From contig NC_080569.1 in assembly GCF_030253575.1 (NCBI RefSeq), forward strand, positions 4,775,501 to 4,839,500: a stretch of DNA of 64,000 nucleotides. Direction: 5' to 3'. Below, in pieces: positions 14,343 to 24,530 of this stretch (its first letter is position 1; every line of letters begins with the position of its first letter). The position numbers were made by a program, and so were the translations under genes. The notes beneath the pieces are model-generated. The model searched no databases. It was given only the letters and a program-made list of their open reading frames with translations, and was not told where the DNA came from. The stretch comes from Rhododendron vialii. Taxonomy: Eukaryota > Streptophyta > Magnoliopsida > Ericales > Ericaceae.

Positions 14343-14896
14343 ATGTCTTGGGGGAAACTTTCTTCCATCCCCATTTGCCTTTTCATTGGAGTTCTTTGCC
14401 TTGCCTTGCCTTCGAACACTGGTATGAAATTTCTCCTCTTTCAACCCCAAAACTGTGTTTAAATTATGGTTAATTTTATTGATTAAAAAAGAAAGAAAGG
14501 AAAATTTAGACATAGAAAAAGAATTACATCCTATTTTTCCTCCCGTTTCTAAATACTTGCCCGAATTTCTATTTTTTGCGCAATTTCAATTTCTGTAATT
14601 TTTTTTTAGCTTCTGGTCTTTTTTTTTTTTTTTTGGGATTTCCTTTCATTGAGATGAATCAGAAAAGCAAAAATAAAAATAAAAATTCAACCTTGTCCAA
14701 ATCTAATACATATTTGGTTCCAAAATTTTCAGTGACAGGGGAAATATACTGGCAGCAGGTTTACATGAGCATGACCAAGCCACCGTGCTCAAACGTTGGA
14801 CACTGCACATATATAACATGCGAAACGGGTCCTCCTCAAGGGAAATGCGCTGCGCTTGGCCCTGGGACACCTCTTTCTTGCCGCTGCATAAATTAG
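14343..14896 (+). CDS. Defensin-like (LCR/DEFL) secreted cysteine-rich peptide 2, two exons, 80 aa
   Basis: Exon 1 (14343-14421) encodes a signal peptide (MSWGKLSSIPICLFIGVLCL and following). Exon 2 (14733-14896) encodes a peptide ending CRCIN. The intron is phase 1, as in gene 1, and both first exons are exactly 79 bp, with the shared block S-x-IPI-x-LFIGxL. The mature cysteine pattern is C-x5-C-x4-C-x8-C-x10-C-x-C, the common six-cysteine DEFL form. Gene 2 lacks the duplicated acidic segment of gene 1. The two clearly arose by tandem duplication and have diverged strongly in the mature peptide, as expected for fast-evolving secreted peptides. Target unknown. Confidence 0.8.
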
Positions 14897-15020
14897 TTAA
14901 TCGAAGTTTGCACTTGTTTTGGTCTAGCCCAACTTATGCTGTATTGGGGTGTATCATCTAATAATCACATTGGCTTTGAATTTCCGTAACTCCCTTTATT
15001 GACAAATTGAAAATAGCATT

Positions 15021-15418
15021 TATGTACTGCAATTCCCCACATCACAGCCTATGGGTGGTCATTGATCTTTCTCTCCCTCTAGGTAAGACACCATGCGATC
15101 TATGGCCGCTCATCTCGGCAATCGACAGCTCGATTCTTTTCTTAACCGAGCAATTGACGGTTCAAATTTGTATGTGATATGTATATGCTCAGATTCTGTC
15201 ATCTGAACCGAAATAAACGTCCTCTGAGCCGAAATAAACGACCTAATCGACTACTTGGCAGCACCCCGGGTTTGTGATGATTCTCTACCCTCTTTACCAT
15301 GTTGTGAATTGTGATTTCCTAGTTAGGCTTCAATCTCAACCCAAAAGAAAAAAGTACTGGCCGAAAAATATTATGTACTGCAATTCCCCACATTCACAGC
15401 CTATGGGTGGTCATTGAT
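15021..15418 (+). repeat. Pair of ~47-bp direct repeats 350 bp apart
   Basis: TATGTACTGCAATTCCCCAC and the following CACAGCCTATGGGTGGTCAT-TGATC occur at 15021-15067 and again at 15371-15418 with one extra T. The 300 bp between them have no clear transposon ends. A local duplication is likely. Shorter echoes (GTGCCCAATCTGTTTT) follow at about 15472 and 15530. Confidence 0.7.
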
Positions 15419-15916
15419 CCTCTTAGCTCCCGTTTGTTAATCTTCTTAGCCCTTAGGATTGGACTACCAAGTGCCCAATCTGTTTTAATACAACTGATCA
15501 TACTTGGACAGAAACACGTCTAAGCTAGTGCCCAATCTGTTTTTTTATTCAGAAAATATCATGAATGCCCGACAACTAATTAAATAGATGGATTAATTAT
15601 ATTGATATGAAATGCTATCAAATTGCTTTCACTGTAATGGATCAACAAGTATAAAACCAAAATCCAAATCACAACATGATAGGCTGATAATCATATTCAC
15701 AAGCTAAATGGTATTGATCCACGACAAAACAGCAGAGATAACAAGCAAAAAGGAAAAACCATGAGATGTGCTGATTGAAGAATTTTGTCCTTTGTGCATG
15801 TACAGTTTGTGACCGAGATCAAGATCACGATTAGGACCTGTCAATATAATCAGATCGAGCTCGGTAATATTACTTACGAATTATACAATCTGTATACTAA
15901 ACAACATGAACTAGAG

Positions 15917-16300
15917 ATCGGCTCTGATACCACATGTAATGAATAAATAATACACGTATCGGTATACGTAGCGAAAATAGGATCGAACTATCCTCTAGTC
16001 ATTGTTGTTCAAGTTTGAACACCGAACACACATGCACTAGATTTAGGTGTCTTCCAACCTATACATGACTTGAGATGCCTTGATTGATGGATACCATAGG
16101 CTACATATCCATGCTAGGTTAGGGACTCTATATCTCCCTACAAAGACCTTCTAGTTTTCTTCAATCAAAAAAACCAATTAAACTTGTATAATGATGTAGG
16201 TGGGAAAGCCAAACGCTTCTTAAAACCACCACTTCATCATCAATGGAAGGTGGACACTTTCATTAATCACAATGTGACTAAGTGGACCCTATTTCTTACA
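15917..16300 (-). mobile_element. Fossil LTR with primer-binding site (minus-strand LTR retrotransposon remnant)
   Basis: A 366-bp segment, 15935-16300, starts TGTAA and ends TTACA. Next to its left end lies, on the minus strand, TGGTATCAGAGCC, the initiator-Met tRNA primer-binding site used by many Copia and some Gypsy elements. The LTR is therefore the upstream one of a minus-strand element whose interior should lie to the left. No coding part or second LTR is recognisable, so it is broken and old. Confidence 0.6.
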
Positions 16301-17080
16301 GATCAAGGCCGGCCCTAATCCGAGCCTTTTCTCTCTTCCCCTCCAAGTCCTTGATCTCATTCTCCAGCCTCTCCATTTTCTTCCTCCCTCCCAACATACT
16401 TTGGGCCGTCATCAATGGCGGACTCCTCCGACTCATCCCAACTTCTTTCTCAAAATCATACCACAAGTTGTCGGATTTTTAGAAAAATGTGTTTTGTTGT
16501 TCTATTATTGATATCTGATCAGTACTTAATTTTTTTCCTGTGCAACAAACTGGAAGAGCCGAACAAAATAAACCAACTCAAATCATTGTTGGGCTTGTGC
16601 CTCCCGGTCACCTCATTTCACCCATTTAACGGTGTGTACTAGTTGGCTATTGTGATCGGAAATTGTTAGATCCTAACAACGTTATCCCAAAATACTCCGA
16701 ACCACAGATGGTATCACGAAAATCTTGATAGACAACTTCTAAGGCATGACCTAGCGGCAAGAAATGCACAGCTAGGTGGCAGGGGTTTCGGTGGTGGTGG
16801 CGGTAGGTGGCAGGGATGGTGTGGCTATAATTAGGATAGGGTTTTGGGCTGGGCCCTTTTTGTTTGGGCTGTGTTTGTGTGCGGATTGTTTTATCTGGGT
16901 TTTTTAAACCCTTAGAGTGTTCGGGTTTCGGCCTTTTAGGTGGGTTTCGGCCCAATTGGTGTCCTTATTTTGGCTTCTTGTCTAAACGTAAGGATTGAGT
17001 TTCGGATTGGACAGATGAATACTCTTGAGCATGATGTCTTTTTTCTTGTTCCTATTAGTCTTATAACAATTTTAAGATTG
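16301..17080. other. No intact gene; possible coding scraps
   Basis: The minus strand at about 16430-16319 has a short charged open stretch (KKMERLENEIKDLEGKREKA) that may be a coiled-coil exon scrap, but I cannot assign it. The rest up to 17080 shows only unsupported frames. Confidence 0.3.
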
Positions 17081-17172
17081 TGGCAGGGAAATTTGCATTT
17101 GCATGCTTAAACGTAGGGTGTGTTCCCATTTGCATGCTTAAGTGACCGAATTCATGTCATCACTGTGGCAGG

Positions 17173-17636
17173 GAAATTTGGGTTGGGCCTATATGCAAAA
17201 GATGAGTTACATTGCAGCCGAGGTAGTATACAAGAAAGCCCAGATGATTGATCCCGACACGACGATGGCCTGCAACTTGGCCGTCTGCCTGATCAAGCAG
17301 GCCCAAGATGACGAGGCCCGTTTGGTTATTGTGGAGGTGTTACGGGGAAGGCTTCCAGGTTCTTGTAATACCAAGTCCAGAGCTCGGGCTCAAGAATTGC
17401 TATTGGACTTGGAGCCACGGCCTCCGCCTCCGCCTCCGCCTCCGCCACCGTTGTCGTCTGAAGTGATGGGCCCTAACTTGGATCCGTCATCGTCGTCTGA
17501 AGCGATAGGCCTTAACTTGGATCAAGATTTCGTTGACAGGCTTGAGAGATTGATGCATGCATGGGCCCCTTCGAGATCAAAAAGACTTCCCATCTTTGAA
17601 GAGATATTGTCGTTTAGATATCAGCTGGCTTGTTAA
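17173..17636 (+). pseudogene. SDI1-like: SDI1/MS5-like TPR protein, last exon only
   Basis: After a good acceptor (GTGGCAG at 17166-17172) the frame reads GNLGWAYMQKMSYIAAEVVY, a TPR unit. It continues with CNLAVCLIKQAQDDEARLV, a Pro run, and the diagnostic C-terminus RLPIFEEILSFRYQLAC. These match the 3' exon of SULFUR DEFICIENCY-INDUCED 1/2 and related MS5-type proteins (cytosolic TPR regulators of sulfur and glucosinolate metabolism). The upstream exons expected for this family (about 150 residues, including the WKAIN-type motif) are not found in the preceding 2 kb, so the copy is probably truncated. The acceptor with the first exon bases (TGGCAGGGAAATTTG) is also present at 17081, a local duplication. 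It lies 1.9 kb before PANC, its neighbour in Arabidopsis as I recall. Confidence 0.7.
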
Positions 17637-17639
17637 TTT

Positions 17640-18120
17640 CAAATTTTTATCTATCCATATTTTTCTTTATTCGAATTTGTCGAGTTAGAAGTGTTAGGTG
17701 GTCAAAATAAATGGTATTTGTAGGCAAATGTAAATATATATGTACATGGAGTTGAGGACGTGGATTTTAGTTTCTCTTTGGCTGCATATTTGCTTTTGAT
17801 TAGTTTCTTGCCATAAGAGCAGCTAGATGAATGGACCTAAGCACACCTACATTTCTACTCTAATTGATTATTGATAAAACGAGAATTTATCAAAATAGTA
17901 ACTCTTTACATCATGTGTAATTCACTAAAACTCTCAGGGACGTTGGTTGGTGCCTTTAGCATTTTTGCACATAATTCAATGTACATTGATGTACATCATT
18001 TTGTGTACGGATGTTTTTTTTTTTTTTTTGGTGGTTGTTGGATAAACCTCATTTTTTTCAATAAAACTATGCGTACACCATTTGGTGTACACCATGTTTT
18101 GGAGGATCCATCTCAGAATC
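17640..18120. other. 3' flank of the SDI1-like exon, no gene seen
   Basis: AT-rich sequence with a T run at about 18008. GATGTACATCATTTTGTGTA-type words recur near 17990 and 18080 (GTGTACACCAT), probably a decayed MITE. Confidence 0.4.
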
Positions 18121-18127
18121 TTACATA

Positions 18128-18350
18128 AATGATCGGAGCCACTCAATATGTTTAAAATGTTGTTTTTAGGATCCCATTTGGGAAATTAGCTCAATTGGAT
18201 ATCGGTAAGAGCTTGATCTATTTTTTACTCAATTTGCTGATAGGAATTTGAGCGAAAAATCGATCAAGCTATTACCGATATCTGGCTAAGCTGATTTTTT
18301 ATTATAATCCATAAAAAAATATTTTAAACATATTGAGCTCATCTGATTAT
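18128..18350. mobile_element. Foldback MITE (ATGATCGGAGCCACTCA family)
   Basis: The ends ATGATCGGAGCCACTCAATA and (complement) ATAATCAGATGAGCTCAATA are followed by TGTTTAAAAT on both sides, giving a 223-bp palindrome-like element. The inner part also pairs (GATATCGGTAAGAGCTTGATC with its complement). A second member is at 41588-41830. Confidence 0.65.
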
Positions 18351-18660
18351 TTGTGTGGAATCCTGATCCCGATATGTGTGTCTCACAATACGGTGTGCAT
18401 ATAGTGTGCGAGAAAAACTTCTTTACGAAAGTGAATCGCTGCCGTTCAAAAATGTTTTGAACGGTCCAGATTTTAATGAAACTTTTCCGGGAGAAAATTA
18501 ACTGTGAACGGTTATAATTAAAAATAAATCTCAGCCATTAATTGCGGACGACTGAGATTGCGCCGCTCCATAAACAACCTGTTCACTGAGCGGCCGTGAA
18601 AAAGTTTATCTCGTAGTGTACACCAACTCACCAAGTGCTCTACGACCTGTATTTTTTTTC

Positions 18661-19260
18661 GACTTTTTGACTTTTTTGGTCCCCAAAGTATTTCTGTCAT
18701 GCCATTTTGGTTCCCAATATTCCAATTGCTAACGTTGCATCTCCAAAGTATCAATTTTGTGTTTAAATGGTCCCTGCGGCTCACGTCGTTCCTTCCCTTT
18801 GTCAAAACCAAGGGCAAGCTCGGTATTTCACCTCTCCCATCACGCCAAACCCCCTCTCTCCCTCAAAACGGTGTCGTTTGGTTGGAAATATAAATTTTTC
18901 TCTTTCATGGTTCTTTTAGGGTTCTCACTAAAAGTCTTAAAGTCAAAAAAATAATTATGACTCTTTAGGATAAAATGATCAAAAAATTAAAATCTTCGCA
19001 CAAATTGCAAATTTGAACACTTAAGATCTTCCAACCAAACGACACCATTTTGAGGGAGAGAGGGGGTTTGGCGTGATGGTAGAGGTGAAATGCCAAGCTT
19101 GCCCTTAGTTTTGGCCAAGGGAAGGAATGACATGAGCCACAGGAACCATTTAAATACAAAATTGATACTTTGAAAATACAATATTAGCAATTGAAATATT
19201 CGGGACCAAAATAGTTCGGAAATCGTTTGGGGACCAAAAAAAAAAAAAGAAGTCAAAAAG
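18661..19260. repeat. Long inverted repeat, arms about 230 bp, loop about 140 bp
   Basis: The segment 18661-18887 (from GACTTTTTGACTTTTTTGGT to GTCGTTTGGTTGGAA) is repeated in reverse complement at 19029-19260 with roughly 85% identity by eye. The loop (18888-19028) contains half of the AGGGCTCTCATT-type element that is found whole at 23588-23861. Frames on both strands over the arms mirror each other and are not genes. It lies about 300 bp upstream of the PANC coding region. Confidence 0.85.
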
Positions 19261-19577
19261 CCAATCTGTTTTCCCAAAACGAAGATGGGTTGGTGAGCAT
19301 CCAAGCCGCCACGGCCCCATGCCTCCGTCATTTCACAGAATCCACGAAACAAATCAGGAAAAACTCTTCCGCTCCCTTTGTCCCTTGACCAAACCTTCCC
19401 CTTTTCACAATTTCCCTTTCGGTTTCAATTTTCAAAACAAACTAGGATCCTGAAATAGCTGCACACGACACGACCCATTGCGATTTTACCAGTCCTCATC
19501 TCGACTACAAAACGCACAAAGAGTCGTCTGAGATTGAAGTTGAAAAAGAGCCGCTGATAATCACAGACAAGAACGAG

Positions 19578-20444
19578 ATGAGGCAGTGGTCAAGGACGAT
19601 GAGAGCCCAGGGCAAGACCATAGGCTTGGTCCCCACCATGGGTTACCTCCACGATGGCCACATCTCACTCATCAGAGAATCCCACACCCACACCCACCTC
19701 GCGGTTGTCTCAATCTACGCCAACCCAGGTCAGTTCTCTCCCTCCGAAGACCTCTCCACGTACCCATCTGATTTCAAGGGCGATATCGACAAGCTCAAGT
19801 CTGTTCCTGGTGGGGTTGATATTGTTTTCCACCCCTACAATTTGTATGACTATGGTGGGGGTGGTGTGGAGAGAGAAGTGAGGAGAGAGAAAGAGGTGGG
19901 AGAAGGAGGAGGAGGGGGAGGGGTGGTGGTGTCCTGTGTGGAGGAGAGGGGAGTGGGGCATGAGACATGGGTTAGGGTTGAGAGGTTGGAAAAGGGTATG
20001 TGTGGGAAGAGCAGGCCTGTGTTCTTTAGAGGGGTGGCTACTGTTGTGGCTAAGCTGTTTAATGTTGTTGAGCCTGATGTTGCTGTTTTTGGGAAGAAGG
20101 ATTACCAGCAGTGGCGGATTATAAGGCGAATGGTGAGTTTTTCTTTTTTCTTTTTTTTATTTATTGAAAAGGTGTAATTTTTTTTCAGTTTGTTAGATTA
20201 TTGATTTGCTTGATTCTCTACTAATTCCATCTGTTTACTTATTCTTGGATTGGTAACCGTAATGTCCATGAATTCTCGAATTGGCAATCCTAATGCCCAT
20301 CCATAAGCATTGAGATTTCACTCAACATACCAAATTACCGATTTCAATTGCTTTGAACCATGTTCTATTTGGGTTATCTGTTAGATACAAAGCATATCAG
20401 GAATTGATCATACCCGAGTTTCACAGTGATGACAGATGAGTCCT

Positions 20445-20478
<34 letters not shown>

Positions 20479-22355
20479 GGTGTTGTTGGGGAAAGGCTGA
20501 TGAAACCTGGAAAATGTTTTTCATTTGCTTTATTTTGGTGGGATTATGAATGTAGTTATTATCACTGTACTAAGATTGATTACATGTGAAGTAGACAGTG
20601 GAGGATGGTTCACCATTCTTCTTCTTTTTGCTTTTAAGATAAGATTGTTCTTCCTTTCTCCATTTTCTTGTGTGGTTTTTATTTGAGCCACCCTAACTTA
20701 AGCCTATAGATGCTGAACATAGCTTACTGGTTTGACTGGAAGCCTTACTACAATACAAACTCAGAACCTCATATCATGTCCTTCGAGAAACCAACCGAAA
20801 TCCCAAAAATTCAGGGTAAAAGAAAGAACATGGTGGTTCGGGGTTTACTCAAACGGTACTTAAAAAGATGGAAACTTAACCATCTGTAAAACAATTGGTG
20901 CCATCTTTTATTTTTCATTTTAGTTGAGTTTGATGTTGATTGGTACAGTTGAAATGCTTATGTTTGGTTACAAACAATAAGATGATGACCTTTTCTTCAA
21001 CGAAGAAGGCAATGTTCACCTTTTGATTCTCTTTCAGGTTCGGGATCTTGAATTTTCCATTGAAGTTATCGGTTCTGAGATAGTACGAGATGATGATGGC
21101 CTTGCACAACAATGAGCTCGCGCAATGTGCACCTCTCACCTGAAGAAAGGGAAAAGGTTCTTCCAATGCTACTCCACATCGATCATACTTTTTTTTCTAT
21201 CGGAACACATATAGTACTTAAATGTTGTGCCACCGAAGCCAATTGATGTTCTATAGTTTATCCTTTTTTTTATTGGTCGTCGATGAGGATCTCAAATTTT
21301 TTACTTTGATGCTCAAACCTTAATGCTTATTAGCTTTTTTCTCATATCTACTTCTCTGAAGTAGCTTGTTCAAATATTGATCACTTTTATCTACATTTGT
21401 TGTTGCCAAACTTTTTTTTTTGGCGGCAAACTCCTTTAGAAAAACTTGTTGAGGTGAACGTTTTTTGCAATATCCTGCAGGCCTTGTCAATAACTCGATC
21501 ACTGTCAAAAGCTAAATTGGCTGCAGAAAAGGGCCTAGTTAATTGCAGAGAGTTGAAGGATTCAGTCATCCAAGCAGTACGTGAAGCTGGTGGACGAATT
21601 GATTATGCAGAGGTGAGATGTAAGACTTGTTTTTTTCTTTTGTGAAGGTATTGACCTGATTTCCATATATGAACTTTGAAGTTGTATATTTTATTTCCAA
21701 ACACACACCTGCGCATATTTTCCAAACGCTTAACGCAACCTGATTTACAGTCTTAAGTCTGAACATAGTAAGAATCTGTCATCTTCTTGTTCCAATAGCG
21801 AAATCTTTGCCATCATGCTTGCATTCAAGTCATTCATCTTATACCTGAAAATAGGAACGTGATTTGGTCAATCTCCTCACTTTGAAGTTCTTTGGGACCA
21901 ATCCATTAATTTTCAAAAATTTCTTGCTATCATTGTTGTGCAACTATGAATTGACAAAATTGCGTGGAGATATCCTTGGAACCAACATAATAATCATTTC
22001 ATCCTGTGTTTGTCCCCGGGTTATCAAAGGTGTATATGCCTTTCTGATCCGATACATAATTGTTGGCTGTAGCCTCTATTATGGCCATAATAATAGATAT
22101 ATGAATACACCATCTAATCGGATTTGCATTTACCTAGAGTTTTCTCGTATATTTTGGTTCCAATAACTACGCTTTAGTTGATGAAGTTCGTTAAAAAGTT
22201 GATGTGTATTGTGGTTTTTAATGTGTTTCTCTTGCAAACAGATTGTCGACCAAGAAAGTTTGGAAGCAGTGGAAGTGATTAAAGGTCCTGTAGTGTTTTG
22301 CGTTGCTGCCTGGTTTGGAAAGGTCAGGCTAATTGACAAGGAAATCTACATCTGA
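19578..22355 (+). pseudogene. PANC: Pantothenate synthetase (PANC), four exons, frame broken in exon 2
   Basis: PANC joins pantoate and beta-alanine with ATP to form pantothenate (vitamin B5). Exons: 1 (19578-20132), 2 (21038-21156), 3 (21481-21612), 4 (22242-22355), all with GT/AG borders in phase 0. Visible motifs are VPTMGYLHDGH (HxGH nucleotide site), YANPGQFSPSEDLSTYPSD, SRPVFFRGVATVV and FGKKDYQQWR, ending CVAAWFGKVRLIDKEIYI. In exon 2, the expected GLA-MSSRN (KMSKS-like loop) is interrupted by five extra bases (CAACA) after GCCTTGCA, which shifts the frame to TGA. No ATG precedes the conserved MRQWSR; an ATT at 19533 sits where the family's start is expected. A Gly/Glu-rich insertion lies in exon 1. 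It is either a recent pseudogene or carries an assembly error. The upstream frame is open back to 19446. Confidence 0.85.
20445..20477 (+). repeat. Poly-G run of 33 in PANC intron 1
   Basis: Thirty-three consecutive G lie in the first PANC intron. It may form a G-quadruplex on the coding strand. Homopolymers of this length are often misassembled. Confidence 0.9.
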
Positions 22356-23209
22356 GGTGCTTCGTTTTGTACACCTACCTAACGTAATAGTTAATGCGGA
22401 GCCAAATGAATGTGTCGTGTCTCGTTCTTGGTTGTTTATGTTGGCGTTTTCACAGATCAAATGACATTTCACAGACATCTTCATTGATTCTTGAATGGCG
22501 GAGGATGTATTGAACTTCTGCACAAAGAAGGCAGTAAACACTGCTTTTTTGCTTCTGTTGTATAAGTGGAGTTAGTCAACAATTTGGGTTATAAAAGAGT
22601 TCCTTCCAACAAGAGCTGAATATTTTGCGGTAGATACAAGCAGCTATTGAAATTCGTCTCAAAAAATTTCCTTTTGTTCTTCTGGTTCCCACAGCCCAAA
22701 ATCTTCAGAACTTGTCCCGAACCGATGGCGGCGTCAAAATGGCCGTGAAACAGTTATTCAGGAAACCCAGTTCCTGTGGGATAAAAATGGGAGAAGTTGG
22801 GAGTGTTTCTTGAAAGCTAAATTGGCGTGAGATAGGAAACTCAACTTCAAACTAAATTAGACGAACAAGAATTAAAGAACGAAAATTATTGTGCTCTCTC
22901 TGATGGGTGAATTGGGTTAGATTCGTTAGAATGTAAAACAATAATGACGTTCTTTTGGACATCATGCTTGAATGTGCAAGAGAACAAAGCATGAGAGATA
23001 CGTTAATTTCAGGAGACATCCGATAAAATCGAAACAATAAAAAGATATTTAAATGAATATTACTCCTATTAATAGTTTGCCGGCCAATCTCTTATTACTA
23101 AAAATGCGCCGCTTACGAATTAGATTGGGAACTAAACCGCGATCAAAACTGATCGACAAGCAATCCTAGTAAATATAATGTGGTCTCCTCACAAAATAAA
23201 AATAAAAAA
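22356..23209. other. 3' flank of PANC, no further gene
   Basis: Probable PANC 3' UTR followed by AT-rich sequence with short unsupported frames only. Confidence 0.5.
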
Positions 23210-24193
23210 GGGTAAAATATAGTTAATCCCCTCTAACTATGCCTTGCGTATACTTTGCCCCTTCTAACTTTTTTTTGGCACTTAACCTCCTCTAACTAAC
23301 TGAAATGCTGATTCCGTTTGGAAATGGATGGAAAAGGTCACATGCCCTCTTTTCTGAAATTTTTAGACGTAATTGCCCTTATATGTGGTCTACATCTATA
23401 TATACATACATATATCATCAACAATGGTCATCTTCTCTCTCTCTCTCTCTCCCACTTCCTCATGCAATTCAACCCAGATATGTGGTGAGGAATCAAACGA
23501 TGTGCTGCCACTGTGGAGTAATAGCACCGTTGGACGGGAAACACAGCAAAAAAGCTTTTACCATTTATTTGGTTCCATGGTTCTTTTAGGGCTCTCATTG
23601 AAAGCCTTAGAGCCAAATATTAAATATAAACATTTAGAATACAGTGATTAGAAAAATAAGATCTTCGCATTGGTTTAAATGAATTGAAATTGGAGCACTT
23701 AATTTTTTTAAGACTATTTAAATATTAATAATATAGTTTAAAAATTAAGTACTCAAAATTTTAATCCGTTTTAACTGGTACAAAGATCTTATTTTTCTAA
23801 TTATTTTATTCTAAAGAGTCATATTTAATATTTGGCTTTATGGCTTTTAATGAGAGCCCTGAGAGAACAACAAAACCAAATAAATGATAAAAAAAATTGT
23901 TGCTATGTTTCTTTTGGATGTCATGAGGGGGTCGGATAGACGACTCGAACAGGCGAAGTGAGACAGAGGATCCGTTGCTGTTCCATTTGGCCCCACTCTC
24001 GATGGATCGTTTTTTGTCAAAGGGCTGGGTTTCCGTTTCATCAGTTTCCCTGTTTTTCAATAGAGGGAAAAAGTTTAATTCCATCCTCTCTGTTACGGTA
24101 GACAGACAAATCAACATTTCATTTAGCTAGAGAGGGTTAAGTGCAAAAAAGCACGCGATGCATAGTTAGAGAGGGTTAACTATATTTTACCCT
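23210..24193. mobile_element. Large foldback element, ~984 bp, with nested AGGGCTCTCATT repeat
   Basis: The outer ends GGGTAAAATATAGTTAA and (complement) GGGTAAAATATAGTTAAC start about 100 bp of inverted repeat containing CTCTAACTATGC and GCACTTAACC. The core (23588-23861) is itself palindromic, AGGGCTCTCATTGAAAGCC against AGGGCTCTCATTAAAAGCC, with pairing continuing outward through ACCAAATAAATG. The middle of the arms has diverged and includes a CT run. No transposase is present. The A-rich flanks prevent a clear target-duplication call. It could be a Mutator-type MITE or a foldback element. Confidence 0.7.
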
Positions 24194-24329
24194 AAAAAAA
24201 AGAAAAGGAAAATAAAAAAATGTGTTTTTTGTTTTCGTTTGTTGGCCGTCACGCTCTTGTGTACAGGGAAAGCGACGAGAGGCGATACAGTATTGGACGG
24301 GGACGGGGAAAACCAGGTTCGCACATACC

Positions 24330-24460
24330 CAATCCTCATCGTCGCCACACTCTCGCCTCATCTCAAAACCCTAACCCTAATCTTCTCTCCCACCGTCTCC
24401 TTCGCGCACGTCCAGGGGTTTCCATCTTCTTCGACCACATTGCCGCTCCAGATGGTAAGC
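24330..24460 (+). other. Possible 5' exon of a housekeeping-type gene, interrupted
   Basis: The segment has a telo-box (CAAAACCCTAACCCTAATC) and a CT-rich leader. It ends CCGCTCCAGATG followed directly by GTAAGC, an ATG-then-intron layout common in ribosomal-protein-type genes. The downstream intron contains a hAT transposon start at 24531, and no continuing exon was found up to 26700. Its identity is unknown. Confidence 0.3.
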
Positions 24461-24530
24461 GTAATCCGACTAGCTCTCAGTTGACTCTTTTTGTTTTTGT
24501 TCTTTCTCAATTTGAATCATGTTACTTAAG

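Noticed and set aside
16647-16955. 102-codon minus-strand ORF rich in Pro, Lys and His
   Set aside because: No homology recognised and the composition follows GT-rich plus-strand text; no start or splice support.
18518-19352. Pairs of similar ORFs on opposite strands
   Set aside because: They mirror each other because of the inverted repeat at 18661-19260; there is no protein-like composition.
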